NCBI GenBank assembly: GCA_002428965.1 | Contig: DIYI01000017.1 | Coordinates: forward strand, 248,001-312,000 | Length of the DNA stretch: 64,000 nucleotides | From: Jejuia sp. UBA6058 | GTDB taxonomy: Bacteria > Bacteroidota > Bacteroidia > Flavobacteriales > Flavobacteriaceae | Direction of reading: 5' to 3' | Part shown: positions 1 to 8,660 of the stretch, piece by piece | Numbering within the stretch: the stretch's first letter is position 1 | Layout: every line of letters starts with the position of its first letter | The notes under the pieces: generated by a model | The model's database searches: none | The model's input: the letters and a program-made list of their open reading frames with translations, nothing else | What the model was told of the DNA's origin: nothing | Position numbers and translations under genes: made by a program

Positions 1-903
1 GCTGCAATATCTGCATGGAGCATTAAAGGATGGGTAGATTATATTAGACCCATTTCTTCCATTAGGTACATGGCAAAACTAGGCCAGAGTTCTGATCAAA
101 GTTTGGACAATTATCACCCAGGTGGATTACCATTAATAAAAGATTATGTTGAAGTAATTGAAAATGGAGATGAATTAAATGGTGAAAACAATGAAAATGT
201 AGGAAAAATTAAACTTAAAGCTTGGAGGGGACATGATTATGTCCAAAACACAAAAACAGACGTTGCAGGGGTAGGTTGGATATTAGCCAAAAACTGGTGG
301 CCGTATCAAAGACCTACATTTGTAACACCTCCGTTTGCAGGATTTGTTTCAGGTCATTCGACATTTTCAAGAGCAGCTGCAGAGGTACTAACTCTTCTAA
401 CGGGAGATGAATATTTTCCTGGTGGTATTGGCGAATTTGTAGCAAAAAAAGACGAGTTTTTAGTTTTTGAAAAAGGTCCCTCTGTAGACGTAACTTTGCA
501 ATGGGCAACGTATAGAGATGCCTCTGATCAGACGAGTTTATCCAGGATATGGGGAGGAATACATCCTCCAGCAGATGACATTCCAGGCAGGTTAATAGGT
601 TATGAGATTGGCATAGATAGTTATAACTTTGCTAAATCTTATTTTAACGAAATTGCTGAAGCGGAAAGGAGCTTAGAATTTTATCCCAATCCTGTTAAAA
701 CTCATATGATTACTATAGAAAACACAAAGGCATCAGATGAAATAAAGATATACAACATACTAGGATCTGAAATTAACGTATTAAATATCAATTTTAATGT
801 AGCAAATAAAAAAACTGTTGTTACTTTACCTAGCTCGTTGAAAAGTGGTGTTTACTATTTAAAACTAAATAATATTTCCAAAGCGTTTATCATTTCCCAA
901 TAA
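1..903 (+). CDS. PAP2/vanadium-dependent haloperoxidase-like protein with T9SS sorting domain (5' end missing)
   Basis: The reading frame is open from base 1, so the gene starts outside the window; 300 residues are visible. All three phosphate/vanadate-binding motifs of the PAP2-haloperoxidase superfamily are present in order: K-x6-RP (KNWWPYQRP), SGH (GFVSGHSTF) and SR-x3-G-x-H-x3-D (SRIWGGIHPPAD). The C-terminus carries a type A T9SS sorting domain (LEFYPNPV ... SGVYYLKL), so the protein should be exported across the outer membrane by the type IX system. Known family members oxidise halides or act as acid phosphatases; the sequence alone does not tell which, nor whether a vanadium cofactor is used. 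The stop codon overlaps the start of nth by one base (TAATG). Confidence 0.85.
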   Translation, partial: AAISAWSIKGWVDYIRPISSIRYMAKLGQSSDQSLDNYHPGGLPLIKDYVEVIENGDELNGENNENVGKIKLKAWRGHDYVQNTKTDVAGVGWILAKNWWPYQRPTFVTPPFAGFVSGHSTFSRAAAEVLTLLTGDEYFPGGIGEFVAKKDEFLVFEKGPSVDVTLQWATYRDASDQTSLSRIWGGIHPPADDIPGRLIGYEIGIDSYNFAKSYFNEIAEAERSLEFYPNPVKTHMITIENTKASDEIKIYNILGSEINVLNINFNVANKKTVVTLPSSLKSGVYYLKLNNISKAFIISQ

Positions 904-1562
904 TGACAAAAAAAGAAAGCATAGCCTTTGTTATAGAGACGTTAAATAAGATATATCCACATATACCAATTCCACTAGACCATAAAGATCCATACACATT
1001 GTTAATTGCGGTTCTTATGTCTGCTCAAAGTACAGATGTTCGTGTAAATCAAATTACACCTCTGTTATTTAAAATAGCAGATAACCCCTATGATATGATA
1101 AAACTTTCGGTTGAAGAAATACGAGAGATTATCAAGCCAGTTGGTTTATCACCAATGAAAAGTAAAGGTATACATGGATTATCAAAAATATTAATTGAAG
1201 AACACAATGGCCAAGTACCTCAAAGTTTTGAGGCATTAGAAGCCCTACCCGCTGTTGGCCATAAAACAGCAAGTGTAGTGATGTCTCAGGCTTTTGGTGT
1301 ACCTGCATTTCCCGTAGACACTCATATTCATAGGTTAATGTATCGTTGGAATTTGAGTTCTGGTAAAAATGTAGTTCAGACGGAAAAAGATGCCAAAAGA
1401 TTATTCCCAAAAGAGCTATGGAATGATTTACATCTTCAAATAATTTGGTACGGAAGAGAATACTCTCCAGCAAGGGGCTGGAATTTAGAAAAAGACATTA
1501 TCACAAAAACTATTGGAAGAAAATCCGTAATTAAAACTTATTATAAAAACAAAAAGTCCTGA
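903..1562 (+). CDS. nth: Endonuclease III family DNA glycosylase lacking the iron-sulfur cluster
   Basis: Base-excision-repair glycosylase/AP-lyase for oxidised pyrimidines. It has the helix-hairpin-helix (LPAVGHKTAS) with the expected catalytic Lys121 and the catalytic Asp139 in PVDTHIHR; 219 residues is close to the family's usual 211-220. The C-terminal region that normally holds the four-cysteine [4Fe-4S] loop reads GREYSPARGWNLEKD and contains no cysteine; the whole protein has none. The fold should still place the active site, but this is a cluster-less variant. The ATG overlaps the stop of the upstream gene (TAATG), suggesting translational coupling although the two functions look unrelated. 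A strong hairpin terminator overlaps its stop codon. Confidence 0.93.
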   Translation: MTKKESIAFVIETLNKIYPHIPIPLDHKDPYTLLIAVLMSAQSTDVRVNQITPLLFKIADNPYDMIKLSVEEIREIIKPVGLSPMKSKGIHGLSKILIEEHNGQVPQSFEALEALPAVGHKTASVVMSQAFGVPAFPVDTHIHRLMYRWNLSSGKNVVQTEKDAKRLFPKELWNDLHLQIIWYGREYSPARGWNLEKDIITKTIGRKSVIKTYYKNKKS

Positions 1563-1590
1563 TTTATGAAATCAGGACTTTTTGTTTTTA
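1551..1590 (+). terminator. Rho-independent terminator of nth
   Basis: Fifteen-base perfect inverted repeat (AAAAAGTCCTGATTT, 3-base loop, complement) followed by a T-rich run. It overlaps the last codons of nth and the final bases of the convergent 48-codon gene, and since both arms carry A/T ends it can work on both strands. Confidence 0.85.
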
Positions 1591-1734
1591 ATTGAGAAGC
1601 ATGCCAAACTTCTTACGCTTTCCTTTTACAACTTTGTAAGCCTTAGAATAGTCCAAAATAAACTTAATAGTTTCATTTTTAGGACCTTCATTTTTAGTTT
1701 TTTCTAAAGAATTTTCAGAGTAAAGTTTTGCCAT
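1588..1734 (-). CDS. Small conserved basic protein, 48 residues
   Basis: Reading frame MAKLYSENSLEKTK... to ...KFGMLLN, 48 residues, 13 of them Lys/Arg. No membrane segment, signal peptide or known motif. Its layout (polar N-terminus, then an ETIKFILDYSKAY helix and a basic stretch) agrees with a short protein I recall as common next to this sigma-factor gene in Flavobacteriaceae, which is why I call it real despite its size. It lies 56 bases downstream of the sigma factor on the same strand and may be co-transcribed with it. Function unknown. Its last codon falls within the nth terminator hairpin. Confidence 0.7.
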   Translation of the reverse strand: MAKLYSENSLEKTKNEGPKNETIKFILDYSKAYKVVKGKRKKFGMLLN

Positions 1735-1790
1735 ATTATTAATTTTAGATTAGCCAATATTAATAACGAGACAATTTTTACTTTATTGTA

Positions 1791-2375
1791 TCAATTAGTA
1801 AGTATAATATTATGCTTATCAATAATCTTTCTCAAATTGATAAGTGCATATCTCATTCTTCCTAAAGCTGTATTAATACTAACACCTGTTCTTTCAGATA
1901 TTTCCTTAAAGCTCATATCGTTGTAAATACGCATAATCAACACCTCTTTTTGATCTCCTGGCAATTCATCAATTAAACGTTTTACATCATTTTCAACTTG
2001 AGATTTGATAATTGTTTTTTCTGCATTTAATGCTGAATCACTCAGAACTGAAAAAATACTAAACTCACCAGAATTATCAAATTTTGGCATCCTATTATTC
2101 TTTCTAAAATGATCAATAACTAAATTATGAGCTATACGCATCACCCAAGGTAAAAACTTACCCTCTTCATTGTAAGCACCTCGCTTAAGGGTATTAATCA
2201 CCTTAATGAATGTGTCTTGAAAAATATCTTCGGCAATATCTTTATCAAAAACCTTAGAATAAATAAAGCTATATACCTTCTGTTTGTGTCTGTGGATTAA
2301 AATTTCTAGAGCAAATTCCTGTCCTTTAATGTAGCTACTAACCAAAGTAGCATCTGTTTGAAGTGCTTTTTGCAT
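1791..2375 (-). CDS. ECF-type RNA polymerase sigma-70 family factor
   Basis: 194 residues with sigma region 2 (about residues 18-88, including DIAEDIFQDTFIKVI and the -10 recognition helix around WVMRIAHNLVIDHFRK) and region 4 (about 130-185, helix-turn-helix MSFKEISERTGVSINTALGRMR). Regions 1 and 3 are absent, as in ECF factors. The frame is open further upstream to a GTG at 2600, but that part would overlap uvrA and reads as AT-rich intergenic sequence, so the ATG at 2375 (MQKALQTD) is preferred. No anti-sigma gene is adjacent, so it may be controlled transcriptionally or by a distant partner. Divergent from uvrA. Confidence 0.9.
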   Translation of the reverse strand: MQKALQTDATLVSSYIKGQEFALEILIHRHKQKVYSFIYSKVFDKDIAEDIFQDTFIKVINTLKRGAYNEEGKFLPWVMRIAHNLVIDHFRKNNRMPKFDNSGEFSIFSVLSDSALNAEKTIIKSQVENDVKRLIDELPGDQKEVLIMRIYNDMSFKEISERTGVSINTALGRMRYALINLRKIIDKHNIILTN

Positions 2376-2576
2376 AATCTTTACTTTTAATGCACGAAGT
2401 AGTACTTCGAGGCTTGGGGTTATTAGTTTTAAAAGTAATATTATGCTATAGACAGGGGTTTTAAAGAAAATATTTGAATCAAATATAACAACAATCATTC
2501 CTAAAAAACAAAAAATCCTAACTTTTTTAACAATTTTGTTAACCAATATCCATTTTTTAGGCTCATTTAGTTGTGG

Positions 2577-2584
2577 TATCTTTG
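2577..2584 (+). promoter_or_regulatory. -7 box of uvrA promoter
   Basis: TATCTTTG matches the Bacteroidota -7 consensus TAnnTTTG. Transcription would begin near base 2590, 19 bases before the ATG at 2609, which supports that start over the GTG at 2573 lying upstream of the box. The -33 element is weak (only a T-run near 2553). Confidence 0.6.
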
Positions 2585-2608
2585 CAAAAAATTTCTGCAC
2601 AAAGGTCT

Positions 2609-5395
2609 ATGAACACTAGCATTTCCGAAGTTAACCCTAAAGAAAACATCATAATAAAAGGTGCTAAATTGCATAATCTTAAAAATATTGATGTTGTAAT
2701 TCCAAGAAATAAGTTAGTAGTTATTACCGGTTTATCTGGTTCAGGAAAGTCTAGTTTAGCGTTTGACACGCTTTATGCCGAAGGACAAAGACGCTATGTG
2801 GAAAGCTTATCTAGTTATGCACGACAATTTTTAGGCAGATTAAACAAACCCAAAGTAGATTATATAAAGGGTATTGCTCCGGCAATTGCAATTGAACAGA
2901 AGGTTAATTCTACCAACCCGAGATCAACAGTTGGTACATCTACAGAAATTTATGATTACCTAAAGTTACTTTTTGCTCGCATTGGAAGAACCTACTCTCC
3001 TATTTCGGGTGAAGAAGTTAAAAAGAATTCGGTCACCGATGTTTTAAACTACATTTTATCTTTTCCAGAACGTGAAAAGCTTTTACTTCTAGCGCCTATT
3101 CATCTTGAAGAAGGTAGAAAAATTGAAGACAAACTGAAAGCCCTAGCAAATCAAGGTTACGCAAGAGTTAAGGTTAATAATGAAGTTATAAGAATTGATG
3201 AGGCAGATGCCATTGCTTCCAAAGAAAATATTTCCCTGGTTGTGGATCGGATAATAGTGAATCTTGATGAAGATTTTAAAAATCGGTTAGCAGATGCTAT
3301 ACAAACTGCCTTTTTTGAAGGAAAAGGAAAGTGTATGGTTGAAGTTTTAAAAGACCATAATATCAAAGAATTTAGCAATAAATTTGAATTGGATGGTATG
3401 TCGTTCTTAGAACCTAGTGTTCATTTATTTAGTTTTAATAACCCATATGGCGCTTGTCCGAAATGTGAGGGTTATGGTGATATTATTGGCATTGATGAAG
3501 ATCTTGTTATCCCAAACACTGGATTATCTATATATGAAAATGCTATTTTTCCATGGCGTGGTGAAAGCATGAGTTGGTATAAAGACCAGTTAGTAAATAG
3601 CTCTCATAAATTCGACTTCCCTATTCACAAACCATATTTTGAACTCTCAAAAGAGCAAAAAGAACTAATATGGACAGGAAATGAGTATTTTGAAGGATTA
3701 AACTCATTTTTCGCTGAACTAGAATCTAAAGCTTATAAAATTCAAAATCGAGTAATGCTGTCGCGTTATCGTGGTAAAACGAAATGCAAAGTCTGTAACG
3801 GCAAACGTCTTAGAGCTGAAGCTAATTATGTTAAAATTGCAGGGGTGACCATAACAGATTTGGTAGATATGTCAATAAAAAAACTTGTGAAGTTCTTTAA
3901 AGAGCTAGAACTAAACGATTATGAAAATAAAATAGCCCTCCGTTTATTAAAAGAAATTAGCACAAGGCTATCTTTTCTTGTAAATGTTGGATTAGATTAT
4001 TTAACTCTAAACCGAAAATCAAATACTTTATCCGGTGGGGAAAGCCAGCGTATTAATTTAGCAACTTCACTAGGTAGTAGTTTAGTAGGATCTATGTATA
4101 TTTTGGATGAACCAAGTATAGGGCTGCATCCAAAAGACACCGAACGATTGATTTCTGTTTTGCAATCATTGAGAGATTTGGGTAATACAGTTATTGTAGT
4201 TGAACATGATGAAGATATTATGAAAGCGGCGGATGAAATAATAGACATTGGTCCTGAGGCAGGAAGTTTTGGAGGAGAAGTAGTAGCAAAAGGAGGATAT
4301 GATTCTATTTTGAATTCAACTTCGCTCACCGCAAACTATTTGAATGAGAGCATGAAAATAGAAGTGCCCAAGATAAGAAGACAATCAAAGTATTATGCTC
4401 AAATTAAAGGGGCAAGAGAAAACAACTTAAAAAATATCGATGTTACATTCCCGTTGGAAATGCTTACAGTTATAACTGGAGTATCTGGGAGCGGAAAAAG
4501 TACACTTATAAAAAAAATACTGTTTCCAGCGCTTCAAAAGAAATTAACAGATTTTGGAGATAAAGCGGGGCAATTTTCTAGCTTAGAAGGGAATTTTAGT
4601 AACATAGCCCAAATAGAGTTTATAGACCAAAATCCTATTGGAAGATCTTCAAGATCAAATCCTGTTACTTACATAAAAGCTTACGACGATATTCGAGCCT
4701 TATTTGCTAAACAAAAATTAAGCAAGATTAGAAACTATCAAGCGAAATACTTTTCGTTTAACGTTGATGGCGGAAGATGTGAAACCTGCAAAGGCGAAGG
4801 TGTAGTTACGATTGAAATGCAGTTTATGGCAGATGTGCATTTAGAATGCGAAACTTGTAATGGCAAACGTTTTAAAAAAGAAATTTTAGAAGTCAACTTT
4901 GCTGGAAAAAATATAGATGATATTTTAAATTTGACAATTGATAATGCCATTTCCTTTTTTGGAGACAATAATGAAGCTAAAATTAAGAATAAGCTTCAAC
5001 CGTTACAAGATGTTGGTTTGGGTTACGTAACATTAGGGCAGAGTTCTTCTACACTTTCAGGTGGAGAGGCTCAACGCATAAAGCTTGCAACTTTCTTAGG
5101 AAAGGGAAATACCAAAGAGAAGTCTTTATTTATTTTTGATGAACCAACAACAGGATTGCACTTTCATGATATTCAGAAATTGATTACCTCATTTAATGCA
5201 CTAATTGCAAAAGGGCACTCAATCATTGTCGTTGAACATAATTTAGAACTTATAAAATGTGCTGATCATATTATTGATCTTGGACCTATTGGTGGTGAAG
5301 AAGGCGGTAATTTAGTAGCAAGTGGAACACCTGAAGAAATTTGCGAAATACCAGAATCCATCACGGCTAAATTTTTAAGGAGTAAATTAGCTTGA
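2609..5395 (+). CDS. uvrA: Excinuclease ABC subunit UvrA
   Basis: Damage-recognition ATPase of nucleotide excision repair, 928 residues. Two ABC ATPase halves are complete: Walker A GLSGSGKSSL (about residue 41) and GVSGSGKSTL, signature loops LSGGESQRI and LSGGEAQRI, Walker B YILDEPSIGLHP and FIFDEPTTGLHF. The second zinc module keeps all four cysteines (CETCKGEG ... CETCNGKR). The first keeps only its second CxxC (GACPKCEGYG); where the first pair is expected the sequence is FELDGMSFLEPS, with no cysteine. ATG at 2609 is chosen because the promoter box overlaps the upstream GTG. Convergent with the DUF3667 gene, 11 bases apart. Confidence 0.97.
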   Translation: MNTSISEVNPKENIIIKGAKLHNLKNIDVVIPRNKLVVITGLSGSGKSSLAFDTLYAEGQRRYVESLSSYARQFLGRLNKPKVDYIKGIAPAIAIEQKVNSTNPRSTVGTSTEIYDYLKLLFARIGRTYSPISGEEVKKNSVTDVLNYILSFPEREKLLLLAPIHLEEGRKIEDKLKALANQGYARVKVNNEVIRIDEADAIASKENISLVVDRIIVNLDEDFKNRLADAIQTAFFEGKGKCMVEVLKDHNIKEFSNKFELDGMSFLEPSVHLFSFNNPYGACPKCEGYGDIIGIDEDLVIPNTGLSIYENAIFPWRGESMSWYKDQLVNSSHKFDFPIHKPYFELSKEQKELIWTGNEYFEGLNSFFAELESKAYKIQNRVMLSRYRGKTKCKVCNGKRLRAEANYVKIAGVTITDLVDMSIKKLVKFFKELELNDYENKIALRLLKEISTRLSFLVNVGLDYLTLNRKSNTLSGGESQRINLATSLGSSLVGSMYILDEPSIGLHPKDTERLISVLQSLRDLGNTVIVVEHDEDIMKAADEIIDIGPEAGSFGGEVVAKGGYDSILNSTSLTANYLNESMKIEVPKIRRQSKYYAQIKGARENNLKNIDVTFPLEMLTVITGVSGSGKSTLIKKILFPALQKKLTDFGDKAGQFSSLEGNFSNIAQIEFIDQNPIGRSSRSNPVTYIKAYDDIRALFAKQKLSKIRNYQAKYFSFNVDGGRCETCKGEGVVTIEMQFMADVHLECETCNGKRFKKEILEVNFAGKNIDDILNLTIDNAISFFGDNNEAKIKNKLQPLQDVGLGYVTLGQSSSTLSGGEAQRIKLATFLGKGNTKEKSLFIFDEPTTGLHFHDIQKLITSFNALIAKGHSIIVVEHNLELIKCADHIIDLGPIGGEEGGNLVASGTPEEICEIPESITAKFLRSKLA

Positions 5396-5406
5396 GTTAC
5401 TAATTA

Positions 5407-6492
5407 TTAGTAAAACAAAAAGGCGAAAAAACCAAGTATTACAAGTGTTATTGGAGCAACAATAGATAGGAAAATAAATGCTGTGACAATTCCTTTAAAT
5501 AAGCTTTTAAACCAACCTTGAATATAGAAACGTTTTAAGGCATTTATTAAATAGAAAAAAGTAGAAAGCATTATTAAAAAATCTATCCAATCTGGAATAT
5601 CTGTAATGAAGTTAATTCCAAGTAAAATGCTAAAAACAGTAAATAAAAAGGAAAAATAATAAAAACTAAACACCAAATGATGAGCATACCTTCCACGCCT
5701 TATATGTAACAACTTCAAGATTAAAGCAAAAATTGGTAGCAAAAAAAACATTGCTATAGGAATAGCATCGTAAAATGCCTGCAGTATACTTCCTCCCTTT
5801 CTAGATTTATAAAAACGCAGTGCCTGAGTAAACAAACGTTTCTTTACGTAATTTGGGTTTTCACCAATACCCATTACTTTATATATTTCTTCATCAGATG
5901 CATTAATTTTTATAAGTGAATCAACCTTTTCTGTATCAAAATCAAAAGACGTCATCTCCTTATCGTCAAAACTTCTAACCTTTATTACAGAATCAATTTG
6001 GGTATCAGAAAGGCCAGTAATAAACTTATTATTTTTTAGGGCATTTTTAATCTCAGCTTTTGCAATAGAATCTTTAATACTTTGCGCTCTCTTTTTAGCT
6101 TGTTTAATAGAATCACTAACCCTTTTATCTATTACTTCGGTTTTGTCTTCGTCATTAAGTGTACGCTCCAACGATTTATTTAAATCTTCAACCTGACTGC
6201 GTTGGATAAAGGAAAACAAAAAGAAAAACACAACAGCAATAAATAAATACATTTGCGCAGGGTGCAAATATCTCAAGCGTTTACCTTCAACAAATTGTCG
6301 GGCAATAAAACCAGGTTTCAATAAAAGAGGTAAAAAACTTTTAAAGAATCGAGCATCAAAAGAAAAATAGTTGCTAATAGTATTGTAAAAAAGAACAGTA
6401 ACCGTTAAGTCATCTTTGGCTTGTTGTCCACAATATGGACAAAAACTATATGTCTCATTGAATTCTTTACTACAATTTTTACAGGTTTCCAA
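5407..6492 (-). CDS. DUF3667-type zinc-ribbon membrane protein
   Basis: 361 residues. The N-terminus is a four-cysteine zinc ribbon (CKNC ... CPYCGQ), followed by the FDARFFKSFLPLLLKPGFIARQFVEGKRLRYLHPAQMYL stretch typical of DUF3667, a first membrane helix (about 80-98), a charged soluble section, then four to five hydrophobic helices from about residue 238 to the end. Function of the family is unknown. The frame is closed by a TAG three codons upstream and the zinc ribbon begins immediately, so the start codon appears to be TTG at 6492. It has no obvious operon partner. Confidence 0.85.
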   Translation of the reverse strand: METCKNCSKEFNETYSFCPYCGQQAKDDLTVTVLFYNTISNYFSFDARFFKSFLPLLLKPGFIARQFVEGKRLRYLHPAQMYLFIAVVFFFLFSFIQRSQVEDLNKSLERTLNDEDKTEVIDKRVSDSIKQAKKRAQSIKDSIAKAEIKNALKNNKFITGLSDTQIDSVIKVRSFDDKEMTSFDFDTEKVDSLIKINASDEEIYKVMGIGENPNYVKKRLFTQALRFYKSRKGGSILQAFYDAIPIAMFFLLPIFALILKLLHIRRGRYAHHLVFSFYYFSFLFTVFSILLGINFITDIPDWIDFLIMLSTFFYLINALKRFYIQGWFKSLFKGIVTAFIFLSIVAPITLVILGFFAFLFY

Positions 6493-6540
6493 CAGGCTCT
6501 AATATTTGTAATCTAAAGATAAAAAAGTAATATGAATGAA

Positions 6541-6575
6541 AAAAGACTGCTTTTAATAAAGCAGCCTTTTTTAAT
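6541..6575 (-). terminator. Terminator of the 6595-7461 gene
   Basis: On the minus strand a GGCTGCTTT/AAAGCAGTC stem (one G-T wobble) with a four-base loop is followed by T6, 20 bases past the stop codon. Confidence 0.75.
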
Positions 6576-6594
6576 ATTTCTTTTGTAATTGATT

Positions 6595-7461
6595 TTACTT
6601 CACAAACTTGAAAGAACCCTTTTGTGTAGCTAAAATGTACAAACCGCTTTTAAGCGTTTCAACACTTATTTCTCTAGAAGTAGTTCCTTCTAGAACTGAC
6701 TGCCCCATTAAATTATAAATGCTGTACTTATCACCTAGAAAATCATTACCAACCATTAAGGATTGTCTTGGCGCATCGTAAAACACTTTTAATTTTGAAG
6801 TACTGAAACTTTCAACACCAAGTGCAGCACCAGCAGTAAGAAGAGCGGCCTCATCTGCAATAGTTCCTGTAGCACTATACGTACTTCCCGCAACTACATA
6901 TCCTGAAGCACTTGCTCCATCTGCTTTTACTGGAACAGCTATTAGTGTCTCTTCACCAAAATGGCGGGTAAATAACGTGTATTCCGTTCCATCAACTGCA
7001 TTGCCATTGCTGTTAATTCTTGTATGAATCACTCTAAAATCACAAGTACCATCACCATTATCAGCATAACCAACAACTCTTTGATTACCGTTTAAACCTA
7101 ATTCTGGCAATATTACACTATGTAGGCCTGTACTTGTACCAATAGAACCTGTACTGCCGTAACCAGAAGTTCCACCAGCAACGGTACTCACATCACCGGA
7201 CCATGGTGGAGTAGCAATTCCTGCCTGCGCTGTAGCAGTAACCCATCCAGGACAAAACACTTGATTACTCTGTGTGCCAGTAGGTGTTATAGTAACATCT
7301 TCAAACTGCACAACCCAAGCTGGTTGTCCATCAGCTGGTCCAATGACAGAACCATCTAATACTATTGAAGTAGGGTAACTTAAATAAGTGACTTTAGCTT
7401 GTGCTTGCACCAAAGAAAAAGCACATAGAGCTAATAAAAAAGTAAAAGTAATTTTTTTCAT
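6595..7461 (-). CDS. Secreted protein with T9SS-type C-terminal sorting domain
   Basis: 288 residues. A Sec signal peptide (MKKITFTFLLALCAFSLVQAQ) opens the protein and the last 70 or so residues form a T9SS sorting domain (YSIYNLMGQSVLEG ... LKSGLYILATQKGSFKFVK). The middle, Gly/Thr/Ser-rich and probably beta-structured, matches no family I recognise; one GDGTCDF motif could bind calcium, but this is a guess. It shares signal peptide style and domain order with the neighbouring 7659-8372 gene but the bodies are not obviously homologous. Paired palindromes lie about 80-112 bases upstream and it has its own terminator. Confidence 0.8.
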   Translation of the reverse strand: MKKITFTFLLALCAFSLVQAQAKVTYLSYPTSIVLDGSVIGPADGQPAWVVQFEDVTITPTGTQSNQVFCPGWVTATAQAGIATPPWSGDVSTVAGGTSGYGSTGSIGTSTGLHSVILPELGLNGNQRVVGYADNGDGTCDFRVIHTRINSNGNAVDGTEYTLFTRHFGEETLIAVPVKADGASASGYVVAGSTYSATGTIADEAALLTAGAALGVESFSTSKLKVFYDAPRQSLMVGNDFLGDKYSIYNLMGQSVLEGTTSREISVETLKSGLYILATQKGSFKFVK

Positions 7462-7542
7462 AATATTATGTAGTTTAAATTAATTCAATGCAAGATATAT
7501 AAAATACCTCTTTGTGCTTATTCAAAAAGTAATTTAGACTAC

Positions 7543-7573
7543 AACATATGTTTAGATATGAAAAACATATGTT
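7543..7573 (-). promoter_or_regulatory. Two identical 10-bp palindromes spaced 21 bp, candidate activator site
   Basis: AACATATGTT occurs at 7543-7552 and again at 7564-7573, exactly 21 bases apart (two helical turns). The pair sits upstream of a TTTTTG at about 7524-7529 that could be the -33 element of the 6595-7461 gene. A third copy is upstream of the GH16 gene at 36731-36740. Spacing and position suit a regulator, but no binding protein is known. Confidence 0.4.
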
Positions 7574-7597
7574 CTAAATCTCACTAAACATATAAAA

Positions 7598-7632
7598 GCA
7601 AAAAAATAAGGGCATCAAAATGATACCCTTAA
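7598..7632 (-). terminator. Terminator of the 7659-8372 gene
   Basis: Minus-strand stem TAAGGGTATCA/TGATGCCCTTA (one T-G wobble), short loop, followed by seven T; 27 bases after the stop. Confidence 0.75.
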
Positions 7633-7658
7633 TACTATTTTTAAGTTGATGAATATTA

Positions 7659-8372
7659 TTATTCCTTGATAAACTTACCAACACGATCACCAGCTGAAAG
7701 GAAGTAAATTCCTGTTTTCAATTCAGAAACGTCAATTGTTCTAGACGTGCCTTCTATTTCTTTCAATAAAGCTCCAGTAATACTAAAAACTTTGTAAGAA
7801 TCAACTTGCACATCATTATTGATGTGAATCACATCGTTTACTGGATTAGGATAGAAAGAAGAGAATTTCTCTGGACTATCTACAATACTCAACGTCCAAG
7901 CTGTATTAAAAATATTGTCAGGATCTGTTCCATTAAAGAAAACACTTGACCAAGTTCTAATTTGTATTTTATCTGCCTCAGTTGACGTTGGGGTGAATAA
8001 AACAGTTGCCGAACCATCAGCAGTTGTAATATCCGGACCTTCAGCAACATCCACATCAGCCCAAACGTTTAACGTTTTTATAACCACTCTATTTGGCTGA
8101 TCATCTACAGATATATATTCTTGGGGATCAGTACCTGCAACAGGAACTACTCCTGTTAATTCTTGATTTAAATAATCCACCTCAAAAGTATAGGTAGTAC
8201 CTACACTTAAAACAGCTCCAGTAGATGCCTTAAAATCTGCTAAAGACATCCCATTAACTCTAACATTAGTAACCGTTTGATCCACTAAATCAGCAGCCAT
8301 GTACGTTGTACTCTGAGCAAAAGCAACAGATGAAACAAGTGCCACTAATAAAACAAAAGTAATTTTTTTCAT
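7659..8372 (-). CDS. Secreted protein with T9SS type A sorting domain
   Basis: 237 residues: signal peptide (MKKITFVLLVALVSSVAFAQ), a roughly 130-residue body of beta-strand character with Asp/Thr-rich loops, and a clear T9SS domain (FYPNPVNDVIHINN ... LKTGIYFLSAGDRVGKFIKE). The body matches no family I recognise. It has its own terminator, so it is probably monocistronic. Export through the type IX system is well supported; the role (adhesin, binding protein, matrix component) is open. Confidence 0.8.
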   Translation of the reverse strand: MKKITFVLLVALVSSVAFAQSTTYMAADLVDQTVTNVRVNGMSLADFKASTGAVLSVGTTYTFEVDYLNQELTGVVPVAGTDPQEYISVDDQPNRVVIKTLNVWADVDVAEGPDITTADGSATVLFTPTSTEADKIQIRTWSSVFFNGTDPDNIFNTAWTLSIVDSPEKFSSFYPNPVNDVIHINNDVQVDSYKVFSITGALLKEIEGTSRTIDVSELKTGIYFLSAGDRVGKFIKE

Positions 8373-8611
8373 ATTTTAAAATTTAGTTAATTAATAATAC
8401 GGTAAAACTAAAAACTTAGATAAATAAAAGTATTAAACACTACTTGACAAAAACTGAACAGATTGATTTTTTATTGATATTTCTAAAAATTTAGCTGTTA
8501 GTTACAGTTAATCAAAATTTAAGTTTTGATAATTTGTAAACTAGTTTAAAAAAAAAAAATGAGATCTCAATAGTGTGAAATAGACTAGTAAAAAAGAGTC
8601 GATACATTTTT

Positions 8612-8627
8612 TGGCACGCTGTTTGAA
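8612..8627 (+). promoter_or_regulatory. Sigma-54-type (-24/-12) promoter
   Basis: TGGCACGCTGTTTGAA fits the RpoN consensus TGGCACG-N4-TTGC(A/T) at all positions except the C of the -12 GC (here A). Transcription would start near 8637, 24 bases before the ATG at 8661. The 8373-8660 gap otherwise holds AT-rich sequence with no reading frame I can support; the Bacteroidota -7 box is absent from the plus strand here. Confidence 0.6.
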
Positions 8628-8660
8628 ATACAATAAACGAACCCATAAAATTTTACAATT

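Noticed and set aside
2376..2600. N-terminal extension of the sigma factor up to 2600
   Set aside because: It would overlap uvrA, starts with GTG, and reads as hydrophobic AT-rich translation unlike any ECF factor.
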